Positions 5,531 through 12,453 of a stretch of DNA of 12,453 bases are shown here, in pieces. The notes beneath the pieces are model-generated. The model was not told where the DNA came from and did not search any database. It saw nothing but the letters and a program-made list of their open reading frames with translations. Numbering within the stretch: the first letter of the stretch is position 1; every line of letters begins with the position of its first letter. Made by a program: the position numbers and the translations under genes. The stretch is from UBA668 sp049318165 (GTDB lineage Bacteria; Actinomycetota; Acidimicrobiia; Acidimicrobiales; Ilumatobacteraceae), in NCBI GenBank assembly GCA_049318165.1, contig JBMOGW010000099.1:1-12453 (forward strand). The letters are read 5' to 3'.

Positions 5531-8500
5531 GACGGCTCCACCGCTCTTGCCGGTGCCGCACGGGCAGCGACGGATCGCATCACGGCGGGCGCCAAGCACT
5601 CGTGCGCAATCACGTCCGACGGCGATCTCGCCGGGACGGTGATCTGCTGGGGCAACAACCTGCTCGGGCAGCTCGGCGTGGGTGACACGCTCAACCGGGG
5701 CGATCAGCCAGGCGAGCTCGGCAACGCCGTCGCCTTCACGGAACTCGGCCAGGCGGCCGTGTCGATCAGCGCGGGCTTCGCGCACACCTGTGCGGTGCTG
5801 GAGGACGGCACCGTGAAGTGCTGGGGGTACAACGCCGACGGCCAGTTGGGTCTCGGCGACATCGACACCCGAGGTGACGATCCCAACGAGATGGGCGGAG
5901 CGTTGACGGCGGTGTCGCTCGGCACCGGCCGCACCGCCGTGTCGGTCGCGAGCGGCGTCGACTTCTCGTGTGCCCTGCTGGACGACGGCTCGGTGAAGTG
6001 CTGGGGCGCGAATGCGGCCGGTCAGCTGGGCCAGGGCGACACCGTCACACGCGGCGACGGCCCGAACGAGATGGGCGACCACCTCGCGCCGGTCGACCTC
6101 GGCACCGGACGGACTGCGATCGCGATCGAAGCGGGCGGCGCGCACGTCTGCGCGGTGCTCGACACACATCAGCTGAAGTGCTGGGGCAACAACGACTCGG
6201 GTCAGCTCGGCCTGGGCGACACGGTCAGCCGCGGTGACGGCGTCGGCGAGCTCGGCGATGCGCTCCCGACGGTGGACCTCGGCCCGGATGCGGATGTCAG
6301 CGCGGTCGCCGCCGGCCTCTTCCACACCTGCGCCATCGTCACCGTGCACTCCGTGAAGTGCTGGGGCGACAACGCCCACGGCCAGCTCGCCACCGGTGAC
6401 ACCCTCGACCTGGGCGACCAGTCCGGCGAGATGGGCGACGCCCTGCCGACGGTGGTGAACGACATCGACGTGTTCGTCACCGGCATCGTGGCGCTGAGCA
6501 ACTCCAGTTGCTGGTACGAGTACGGCCTCACGGCGCGGTGCTGGGGAGCGAACGGCCACGGTCAGCTCGCCATGCAGTCGGCGGGCGACAAGCTCGGTCC
6601 GATCCTCACCGACGTGTTGTTCACCCACGCGATGGCTGGTGGCGACCAGCACATGTGCTGGGTGCGCGACGGCGCCGTCCGCTGCAGCGGACTCAACGAT
6701 TCCGGCCAGCTCGGTGTCGGTGACACCGTCGATCGCGGCGACGTCCCGAACAGCGGCACCTACACCACCGTCGACCTGCGTCAGGTGGAGACCCCCACCA
6801 AGATCGTCGCCGGCGGAAGCCACAGCTGCTTCCTGCTCGCGGGAGGTCGGGTGCGCTGTGTGGGCTACAACGCGTCCGGGCAGCTGGGCCTCGGCGACAC
6901 GGTCAACCGCGGGGCGGACCCCTCGACGGTCGGCGACGCCGTGCCAACCGTCGACCTGGGCACGGGACGGCATGCCACCGACATCGATGCGGGTGAAAGC
7001 TCGGTCTGCGCGATCCTCGACAACGGCACCGTGAAGTGCTGGGGCAGCAATGCCTTCGGCCAGTTGGGGGTCGGGGACACCACCGACCGCGGTGACGGCC
7101 CGGGCGAGATGGGCGACAACTTGCCGACGGTTGCGCTCGGCACCGGGCGCACCGCGGTGGCCATCTCGGTGGGCCGCTACCACGCCTGCGCGATCCTCGA
7201 CAACGGCACCGTGAAGTGCTGGGGCTCCGGCAACTCCGGCCGTCTCGGCAACGAGAACACCGTGGACATCGGCGATCAACCGGGCGAGATGGGCAACAGC
7301 CTGCCCACCGTCAACCTCGGCACCGGCCGCACCGCCAAGCGGATCACCGCGGGCTACGTCGAGACGTGCGCGATTCTCGACAACGACGCGCTGAAGTGCT
7401 GGGGCTACAACAGCTGGGGCGTCCTCGGGCAGGGCGACAAGGCGCTCCGCGGCCACACCCCCGGCACGATGGGCGACAATCTGCCGGCCATCGACCTCGG
7501 CACCGGCCGACACGCCGTACAGGTGGAGGCATACCTGTCGGCCTGCGCGCTGCTCGACAACGGCACCGTCAAGTGCTGGGGGATGAACGAGAGCGGCATC
7601 GGCGGCCAGGGTGACGTGGCGATCCGCGGCGACGGGCCCGGCGAGATGGGCGACAACCTCCCCAGCGTTCCGCTCGGGACCGGCCGCACGGCGACGTCGA
7701 TCGTCATGGGCTATCAGTCCGCCTGCGCGGTGCTCGACAACGCTGCCATGAAGTGCTGGGGCAACAACTCGGGCGGTCAGGCAGGCACCGACGACGCCGT
7801 CTCCCGCGGCGACAATCCTGGAGAGATGGGCGACAACCTGCCTGCGGCGAAGCTCGGCGGCGTCGCAGCCGTCGCGCTGGCCAGCGGCGACTACCACCGT
7901 TGTGTGCTGCTCGGGAACGGGCGGACGCGTTGTTTCGGCTGGAACAACTTCGGACAGCTCAGCCTCGGCCTGACCGACTACATGTCCGGCAACTTCGTCG
8001 GCTCGATGGCCACGGCGCCGTACGCCGAGGTGGGCGGCATCTTGAACCGGATCCTCCCGCTGCCGGCTCGGCCGGGTGTCACCGCCTCCGTCGTGCCCAC
8101 CGTCGGCATCGACCAGGTCGCACTGCAGTGGGCCGCGCCGGCGTCCGATGGCGGCGCTGCGATCACCGGCTACCGCGTCGAGAAGTCGACGGACGACGGC
8201 GTGCACTGGACCACGGCGATCGCGAACACGGCGACTGCCACCAATGCTGCGACGGTGACCGGCCTGGCCAACGGCACGGCCCACCGATTCCGAGTCGCGG
8301 CGATCAACGCGAAGGGCGCCGGTCCGGTGTCGCTGCCGTCGGCCTCGGTCGTTCCCGCCGGTGTGCCGGCAGCCCCCGCTGGCCTCGTCGCCACCCCCGG
8401 TGACGGTCAGGTCTCGCTGACCTGGTCGGTCCCTGCGAGCAACGGCCGCACGATCGTCGGCTACACGATCCAGAAGTCGGTCGACAACGGCGCGACGTGG

Positions 8501-9691
8501 ACGGCCGCCGGTGGGACCACGTCCCCGTCCGTCACCGTGAGCGGCCTGGCGAACTTCACGCCGGTGCGCTTCCGGGTCCTGGCCTCGAACTCGATGGGCA
8601 ACGGCACCGCGAGCGCAGCCACCGCCGCCGTCACGCCGGTCACCACCGGCTACTGGCCGCTCAAGCCCGCCCGGCTGGCGGACACCCGCACCGGGGCGAA
8701 GACCGTCGACGGCACGTTCGCCGCCGGCGGCGCGCTGAAGGCCGGTCGCGTGATGACGCTGCGGGTGGGTGGACGCGGTGGCGTGCCGACAGGAGCCAAA
8801 GCGGCGGTGCTGACCGTCATGGTCACCAAGCCGTCCGCGAAGGGCAGCGTGTCGGTGTACCCCTGTGGCAGCGCCCGAGGAGCGGCCACCACGGTCTCGT
8901 TCGCCGCGGGTGCCACCGTCTCGAACTCGGTGATGGCGAAGATCGGCACCAACGGCAACGTGTGCCTGTGGTCGAGTGCCGCCACGCAGTTGGTCGTCGA
9001 CGTGCACGGCATCCACCCGAGCGGCAACGGCTCCACGCCGCTGAACCCGGCCCGCCTGCTGTCGAACGGCTCGATCGCCGCCGGCAAGGCGATCTCGGTG
9101 AAGGTCACCGGTCGTGCGGGCGTGTCGACCACCGCGAAGGCGGTCACGCTGAATGTCACGGCCGTCGCACCGATCGCCGCCACGAAGATCACGGTCTTCG
9201 CGTGCGGGTCGACGCGCCCGTCGCTGGCGACGATCAACGTGAAGGCCGGCGCCACGGTGTCCAACATGACGATCACGAAGGTCGGCACCGGTGGTGCGAT
9301 CTGCGTGCACTCCTCGACCGCCACGAAGGTGCACGTCGACGTGCTGGGCGCACACGGCACGTCGTCGTTCAAGTCGGTCGCCCCCACCCGACTCGCGACG
9401 AAGGCGATGACCGCCAAGAGCACGTTGACCGTCGTGACAGCGGGCAAGGCGGGCATCCCCGCCGGCACCCGCGCCGCGGTGGTGAACGTGACCGTCTCGA
9501 AGGCTGCGGTCGCGGGCTCGCTGACGGTGTACGCATGCGGCACCAGCCGGCCGGCGACCACGTCGGTCGCCTACGCCGCCGGCACGACCGTCAGCCAGAC
9601 CCTCGTCGCGGGCATCCTCACCAACGGCAGCCTCTGCGTGTACTCGACCGCAGCGGCGACCGTCACCGTCGACGCCGTCGGCAACCACTGA
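5426..9691 (+). CDS. Large secreted protein: 14 RCC1-type repeats, two FN3 domains, three C-terminal Cys repeats
   Basis: A 1421-residue extracellular protein of unknown function. Residues 1-35 form a Sec signal peptide (RHR, then a hydrophobic core, then TVSA before D36). Residues 50-875 hold 14 RCC1-type repeats, each with a CAxLDxGxVKCWGxNxxGQLGxGD core, mostly 58-60 residues apart (48 between repeats 6 and 7). Two fibronectin type III domains follow (about 882-976 and 980-1072), with TGYRVEKS and VGYTIQKS strands. Three repeats of about 110 residues end the protein (1078-1196, 1204-1312, 1314-1421), each with a CG...C pair and a V(D/H)VD(V/A)xG end. There is no sortase motif or C-terminal membrane segment, so it is probably released or held non-covalently on the surface. 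RCC1 propellers bind proteins or other ligands; the partner here is unknown. ATG 5435 is an alternative start that keeps the signal peptide. Confidence 0.93.
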   Translation: MATMGTFRHRLALVLAALLTLGGVMLSTIPTTVSADGSTALAGAARAATDRITAGAKHSCAITSDGDLAGTVICWGNNLLGQLGVGDTLNRGDQPGELGNAVAFTELGQAAVSISAGFAHTCAVLEDGTVKCWGYNADGQLGLGDIDTRGDDPNEMGGALTAVSLGTGRTAVSVASGVDFSCALLDDGSVKCWGANAAGQLGQGDTVTRGDGPNEMGDHLAPVDLGTGRTAIAIEAGGAHVCAVLDTHQLKCWGNNDSGQLGLGDTVSRGDGVGELGDALPTVDLGPDADVSAVAAGLFHTCAIVTVHSVKCWGDNAHGQLATGDTLDLGDQSGEMGDALPTVVNDIDVFVTGIVALSNSSCWYEYGLTARCWGANGHGQLAMQSAGDKLGPILTDVLFTHAMAGGDQHMCWVRDGAVRCSGLNDSGQLGVGDTVDRGDVPNSGTYTTVDLRQVETPTKIVAGGSHSCFLLAGGRVRCVGYNASGQLGLGDTVNRGADPSTVGDAVPTVDLGTGRHATDIDAGESSVCAILDNGTVKCWGSNAFGQLGVGDTTDRGDGPGEMGDNLPTVALGTGRTAVAISVGRYHACAILDNGTVKCWGSGNSGRLGNENTVDIGDQPGEMGNSLPTVNLGTGRTAKRITAGYVETCAILDNDALKCWGYNSWGVLGQGDKALRGHTPGTMGDNLPAIDLGTGRHAVQVEAYLSACALLDNGTVKCWGMNESGIGGQGDVAIRGDGPGEMGDNLPSVPLGTGRTATSIVMGYQSACAVLDNAAMKCWGNNSGGQAGTDDAVSRGDNPGEMGDNLPAAKLGGVAAVALASGDYHRCVLLGNGRTRCFGWNNFGQLSLGLTDYMSGNFVGSMATAPYAEVGGILNRILPLPARPGVTASVVPTVGIDQVALQWAAPASDGGAAITGYRVEKSTDDGVHWTTAIANTATATNAATVTGLANGTAHRFRVAAINAKGAGPVSLPSASVVPAGVPAAPAGLVATPGDGQVSLTWSVPASNGRTIVGYTIQKSVDNGATWTAAGGTTSPSVTVSGLANFTPVRFRVLASNSMGNGTASAATAAVTPVTTGYWPLKPARLADTRTGAKTVDGTFAAGGALKAGRVMTLRVGGRGGVPTGAKAAVLTVMVTKPSAKGSVSVYPCGSARGAATTVSFAAGATVSNSVMAKIGTNGNVCLWSSAATQLVVDVHGIHPSGNGSTPLNPARLLSNGSIAAGKAISVKVTGRAGVSTTAKAVTLNVTAVAPIAATKITVFACGSTRPSLATINVKAGATVSNMTITKVGTGGAICVHSSTATKVHVDVLGAHGTSSFKSVAPTRLATKAMTAKSTLTVVTAGKAGIPAGTRAAVVNVTVSKAAVAGSLTVYACGTSRPATTSVAYAAGTTVSQTLVAGILTNGSLCVYSTAAATVTVDAVGNH
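5573..8050 (+). repeat. Array of 14 RCC1-type repeats encoded in tandem
   Basis: The second Cys codon of each repeat lies at 5645, 5819, 5999, 6179, 6359, 6539, 6683, 6857, 7037, 7217, 7397, 7574, 7754 and 7931. The spacing is 174-180 bases except 144 between the sixth and seventh. Repeats 7 and 8 lack the CWG signature (CSG and CVG), and repeat 14 has CFG. Repeats 9 and 10 share a 40-base identical stretch (7006-7045 and 7186-7225). Confidence 0.92.
8651..9688 (+). repeat. Three tandem C-terminal repeats of about 110 residues
   Basis: Each repeat runs P-x-(A/T)RL, AGxAG(V/I), a VxLNVT-like strand, (V/L)(Y/F)xCG, AG(A/T)TVS, GxxC(L/V)xS and VDVxG-like endings. The Cys pairs are YPCG/NVCLWS, FACG/AICVHS and YACG/SLCVYS. 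Only the first keeps LADTRTG at its start. The protein ends exactly with repeat 3. I know this pattern from secreted actinobacterial proteins but cannot attach a function. Confidence 0.8.
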
Positions 9692-9706
9692 TCCGCCGGG
9701 CACGCC

Positions 9707-9759
9707 CAGCCCGAGGCACCATGCTCCCCTGACGCGGCGCGCATGGATGCCTCGGGCTG
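9707..9759. terminator. Bidirectional hairpin terminator between convergent genes
   Basis: Arms CAGCCCGAGGCACCATGC (9707-9724) and GCATGGATGCCTCGGGCTG (9741-9759) pair over 18 bp with one bulged A and a 16-base loop. The hairpin begins 15 bases after the RCC1-protein stop and ends eight bases before the ogt stop codon, so it can serve both strands. Neither side has a T-tract, as is common for high-GC actinobacterial terminators. Confidence 0.85.
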
Positions 9760-9767
9760 CGGCGCGT

Positions 9768-10292
9768 CTACAGGGCGAGGCGGCCGCCCTGCTCGTGCTG
9801 CAACAGCCACGCCTTGGCGTCGACGCCCGCGGCGAAGCCGGTGAGCTTCCCGGTGCTGCCGATCACCCGGTGGCACGGCACCACGATGCTCAGCGGGTTG
9901 CGGCCGTTCGCGGCGCCGACGGCGCGGGACTTGTTGCGGTCCCCCAGCCGGTCGGCCTGCTCGCCGTAGCTGATGGTCTGGCCGTACGGGATGGTGCGCA
10001 GCACCTGCCACACCTGCTGCTGGAACTCGGTGCCCATCGGGTCGAGCGGCAGGTCGAACTCGTGGCGCTCGCCGTCGAAGTACTCCCCCAACTGGCGGAC
10101 GGCCTGCTGCAACACCGCCACGATCGCCGCATCGTCGTCCGCGGCGTCGGCGAGGCCGACGATGCCGGCGGCGAGAGGCACGCGGTCGGGCCGCTCGTTC
10201 GGCCACATCACGGCGCGCAGGCCGCGAGCGCCCGCGACGAGCGTCAACTCGCCCACCGGCGAACCCATCGTGGTGCTGATCAGTCGGTCCAT
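9768..10292 (-). CDS. ogt: Methylated-DNA--protein-cysteine methyltransferase (Ogt)
   Basis: A 174-residue suicide repair enzyme that moves the alkyl group from O6-alkylguanine (and O4-alkylthymine) onto its own cysteine. The acceptor is C140 in IVVPCHRV. Other expected residues are present: Y109 in TISYGE, the arginine finger R123 in KSRAVGAANG, N132 before PLSIVVPC, and E167 in LLQHE. Length and the loose N-terminal domain are normal for Ogt. The ATG at 10292 is chosen because GGAGG (10302-10298) lies five bases upstream. ATG 10304 and GTG 10313, which overlaps the AlkA stop as GTGA, are in frame but lack such a site. Directly downstream of the Ada-AlkA gene, as in mycobacteria, so it is probably co-induced by alkylation damage. 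It ends at a strong hairpin. Confidence 0.96.
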   Translation of the reverse strand: MDRLISTTMGSPVGELTLVAGARGLRAVMWPNERPDRVPLAAGIVGLADAADDDAAIVAVLQQAVRQLGEYFDGERHEFDLPLDPMGTEFQQQVWQVLRTIPYGQTISYGEQADRLGDRNKSRAVGAANGRNPLSIVVPCHRVIGSTGKLTGFAAGVDAKAWLLQHEQGGRLAL

Positions 10293-10295
10293 GGT

Positions 10296-10302
10296 CTCCT
10301 CC
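10296..10302 (-). promoter_or_regulatory. Ribosome binding site of ogt (GGAGGAG)
   Basis: GGAGGAG on the minus strand, with its GGAGG core five bases before ATG 10292. It decides between three in-frame start codons. Confidence 0.8.
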
Positions 10303-10309
10303 ATCGTGC

Positions 10310-11776
10310 TCACAGGCTCGCCCACAGGTGGTGCAGTGCGTACGACCGCCACGGACGCCACCGTTCGGCCAGCGCGGCAGCGGACCTGGGGTCGCCGGGC
10401 ACACCGAGGCCGACCAAGGCGTTGCGCACACCGATGTCGGTGGGCAGGAACACGTCGGGGTCGCCGAGCGCTCGCATCGCGACGTAGCCGGCGGTCCACG
10501 GTCCGATGCCCGGAAGCGCCTGCAGCGCGGCAGACACCTCGGCGCGATCACTCCCCGCATCGAGCACGATCGCGCCGTCGGCGATGGCCGCGCATGCACC
10601 GATCAACGCGCGCCCACGGGCTCGCGGCATCGCGAACTCCTCCGGCGACATCGCGGCGATCGTCGCCGCCGTGGGGAATGCATGCGTCACGTCGCCCACC
10701 GGCCGAGCGAGCGGCTCGCCCTTCGCCGCGACGAGGCGGGACGCCAGCGTGCGCGCCCCGGCGACGCTGACCTGCTGGCCGAGCACGGCTCGCACGAGCA
10801 GTTCGGTGCCGTCGGGGTGCGCGGGGCTGCGCAGACCGGGTCGCTTCGCGACGAGCGACGCGAGCAGCGGGTCGGCCGCGAGGCGGTCGTCGATCTGGGC
10901 CGGGTCGGCGTCGAGGTCCAAAAGGCGACGCGTGCGCTGCACGGCAGCCTGCACGTCGGCCACGTCGTCGAGCAGCAGCGAGCACTGCACGGCATCGCCC
11001 GCCACGGCGATCGACACGACGCCGTTTCCGTGCGCCAGGCGCAGTGATCGGCGATACGTGGTGCCCTCCACCGACTCGGTGCACGGCACCGCTCGAGCGG
11101 CGAGGAACGAGAACATCGCGTCGCCGTCGAACGGCGCACGGCACGCGAGGCGCACGGTGATCGCACCGGCTTCGTCGCCGTCGGCGAGCGGGCGACCCGA
11201 CGCGCCCGCGCCGCGTCGCGACGTGCGCAGTTCGGTGGGTGACGACGCGTAGACCTCGCGGATCGTGTCGTTGAACTGGCGCACGCTCTGGAAGCCACTG
11301 GCGAACGCCACGTCGGTGATGGGCATCGACGTGGTCTCGATCAGCACCCGTGCGGTCTGCGCCCGCTGCGCTCGGGCCAGCGCGAGCGGGCCGGAGCCGA
11401 GCTCGGCCATGAGCAGTCGGTGGATCTGGCGCTCGCTGTAGCCGAGGCGGGCAGCCAACGCGCCGACGCCGTCACGGTCGACGAGGCCGTCCGCGATCAG
11501 GCGCATCGCCCTGCCCACCACGTCGGCACGCACGTTCCACTCGGGCGAACCCGGCGACGCATCGGGGCGGCAGCGCTTGCAGGCACGGTACCCGTGCCCC
11601 TGGGCCGTTGCCGCCGTGACGAAGAACTCGACGTTCGTCCGCTTCGGCGTGATGGCCGGGCAGGACGGTCGGCAGTAGATGCCGGTGGTGCGCACGGCCG
11701 TGACGAACCAGCCGTCGAACCGCGAGTCGCGGCTCTGGATGGCTCGGTAGCAGTGTTCGTGGTCGAGGATCACCAC
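10310..11776 (-). CDS. alkA: Ada-type methyl-phosphotriester sensor/AraC regulator fused to DNA-3-methyladenine glycosylase II (AlkA)
   Basis: A 488-residue fusion with both a regulatory and a repair role. Residues 1-75 are the Ada zinc domain with C35, C39, C66 and C69 (GIYCRPSC and ACKRC). C35 matches the cysteine that takes the methyl group from phosphotriesters and turns Ada into an activator. Residues 82-185 are an AraC-type helix-turn-helix region (ITDVAFASGFQSVRQFNDTI). Residues 205-488 are AlkA: an N-terminal domain, then LGQQVSV (about 332), the helix-hairpin-helix LPGIGPW (421-427) and the catalytic D447 in DVFLPTD. AlkA excises 3-methyladenine and related alkylated bases. This is the known AdaA-AlkA fusion of actinobacteria. 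The start is GTG at 11776 (a second GTG follows at 11773), with no strong ribosome binding site. It probably controls itself and ogt. No recognisable Ada box lies in the 29-bp gap upstream. Confidence 0.95.
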   Translation of the reverse strand: MVILDHEHCYRAIQSRDSRFDGWFVTAVRTTGIYCRPSCPAITPKRTNVEFFVTAATAQGHGYRACKRCRPDASPGSPEWNVRADVVGRAMRLIADGLVDRDGVGALAARLGYSERQIHRLLMAELGSGPLALARAQRAQTARVLIETTSMPITDVAFASGFQSVRQFNDTIREVYASSPTELRTSRRGAGASGRPLADGDEAGAITVRLACRAPFDGDAMFSFLAARAVPCTESVEGTTYRRSLRLAHGNGVVSIAVAGDAVQCSLLLDDVADVQAAVQRTRRLLDLDADPAQIDDRLAADPLLASLVAKRPGLRSPAHPDGTELLVRAVLGQQVSVAGARTLASRLVAAKGEPLARPVGDVTHAFPTAATIAAMSPEEFAMPRARGRALIGACAAIADGAIVLDAGSDRAEVSAALQALPGIGPWTAGYVAMRALGDPDVFLPTDIGVRNALVGLGVPGDPRSAAALAERWRPWRSYALHHLWASL

Positions 11777-11805
11777 GCCAGTGTGCCCCGCCGGACCGAG
11801 GACGA

Positions 11806-12453
11806 CTAGCGGTTTTCAGACGTGACGTCGACCGACACCGTGAGCGTTTGCGAACCGTTCGGGCCGATCACCACCCCACGTACCGGGGCGACATCGCAGT
11901 AGTCGCGACCCCAGCCGACGACGACGTGTCGCTGCGGTGGCATCTGGTCGTTGGTCGGGTCGAACTCCAGCCAGCCGTGATCGCCGGCCCACACCGCACA
12001 CCACGCGTGCGAGGCGTCGGCGCCGACCAGCTTCGGCTCACCCGGCGGGGGCAGCGTCTCGATGTAGCCGCTCACGTAACGCGCCGGGAGACCGATCGAG
12101 CGCAGCGCCGCACATGCCACGTGGGCGAAGTCCTGACACACGCCGCGACGGGCCGCCATCACGTCGGCGAGCGGCGTGGTGACCTCGCTGAAGCCGGCGT
12201 CGAACACGAACGCGGAGAAGATGTGGTGGCACAGCCCGCTCGCCGCGTCGGCCACGGGACGGCCGGGCGTGAACTCGGCGTCCGTCAACTCACGAAGCTG
12301 CGGGAGCGACGGGGTGGATCCGGTGACGGCGAGGTACGGGCCGACCTCCAGTGCCAGGTCGCCACGCGCCGTCCGAGCCCGCTCGACGACCTGTTCCCAC
12401 GGCACCGTGTCGGTGTGGCCCGCGAGGATCAACCGCATCGGTCGTCCGAGCGA
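11806..12453 (-). CDS. Transglutaminase-like (papain-fold) protein, 5' end probably outside window
   Basis: At least 210 residues of a bacterial transglutaminase-like cysteine protease-fold protein. Counting from the ATG at 12438, the triad is complete: C101 in RRGVCQDFAHV, H144 in DASHAWC and D160 in LEFDPTN. The conserved GLPARYVSGY strand lies at 116-125. Family members of this type usually have a beta-rich N-terminal domain of about 90 residues ahead of this region. Here the frame stays open to the window edge, so the visible ATG is probably internal and the gene continues outside; a start at 12438 cannot be excluded. Relatives often sit beside an ATP-grasp/alpha-E gene pair, which would lie outside the window. 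It precedes alkA on the same strand by 29 bases and may be co-transcribed. Substrate unknown. Confidence 0.88.
   Translation of the reverse strand, partial: SLGRPMRLILAGHTDTVPWEQVVERARTARGDLALEVGPYLAVTGSTPSLPQLRELTDAEFTPGRPVADAASGLCHHIFSAFVFDAGFSEVTTPLADVMAARRGVCQDFAHVACAALRSIGLPARYVSGYIETLPPPGEPKLVGADASHAWCAVWAGDHGWLEFDPTNDQMPPQRHVVVGWGRDYCDVAPVRGVVIGPNGSQTLTVSVDVTSENR

Noticed and set aside
5123..9703. Open frame of 1526 codons on the minus strand, longer than the sense gene
   Set aside because: It is antisense to the RCC1 protein gene. In high-GC DNA with G/C third positions, an antisense frame often lacks stops. Its apparent repeats simply mirror the sense repeats, whereas the sense frame has a signal peptide and recognisable domains.
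10293..10313. GTG 10313 or ATG 10304 as the ogt start
   Set aside because: Both are in frame, and GTG overlaps the AlkA stop, but the GGAGG core is placed correctly only for ATG 10292, and the protein length from there is normal.
11777..11805. Ada box upstream of alkA
   Set aside because: No AAAGCGCA-like sequence in the gap or the adjacent bases. Actinobacterial Ada sites may differ, so this neither supports nor excludes autoregulation.
1..12453. Mobile element, toxin-antitoxin, phage-defence or biosynthetic gene cluster
   Set aside because: No transposase, integrase, att-like repeat, restriction or defence domain, or biosynthetic enzyme is visible in any credible frame.

Overview
The window is GC-rich, densely coded chromosomal DNA of an actinobacterium-like organism. 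The reasons are the strong G/C third-position bias, ATGA/GTGA gene overlaps, start codons preceded by a TANNNT box instead of a ribosome binding site, a DUF4032 protein, and an Ada-AlkA fusion followed by ogt (the arrangement known in Mycobacterium tuberculosis). The large secreted protein with C-terminal Cys-containing 110-residue repeats suggests Acidimicrobiia (Ilumatobacter-like). That placement is inference. I see no transposase, tRNA, rRNA, CRISPR array or phage gene, and no intergenic gap exceeds about 120 bases.

Layout. (1) 3-3525, plus strand: the C-terminal third of mfd, a LacI-family regulator and a DUF4032 kinase-like protein, joined by two 4-base start/stop overlaps, so probably one translationally coupled operon. 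(2) 3526-3626: a convergent gap holding a 28-bp tandem direct repeat. (3) 3627-5307: two divergent genes of unknown function, a 335-residue helical protein with ferritin-like hints (minus) and a 200-residue protein with a CX2CX3C motif and a basic charged tail (plus). They share a 70-bp gap with a possible leaderless promoter facing each way. (4) 5308-5425: a leader or operator region packed with inverted repeats, including two alternative partners for the same arm. (5) 5426-9691: a 1421-residue secreted protein with a signal peptide, 14 RCC1-type repeats, two fibronectin type III domains and three C-terminal repeats of about 110 residues. (6) 9692-9767: a long hairpin between convergent genes, probably a bidirectional terminator. 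(7) 9768-12453, minus strand: a transglutaminase-like protease-fold protein (running off the window edge), the Ada-AlkA regulator/glycosylase, and the Ogt O6-alkylguanine methyltransferase.

Together, the right-hand genes form an alkylation-damage response unit: the Ada part senses methyl phosphotriesters and probably activates transcription, AlkA excises alkylated bases and Ogt reverses O6-alkylguanine. The left end carries transcription-coupled repair (Mfd). The most unusual object is the secreted RCC1/FN3 protein. Its 14 blades fit two seven-bladed propellers, all 34 of its cysteines fall into one pair per repeat, and its upstream region could fold in mutually exclusive ways.
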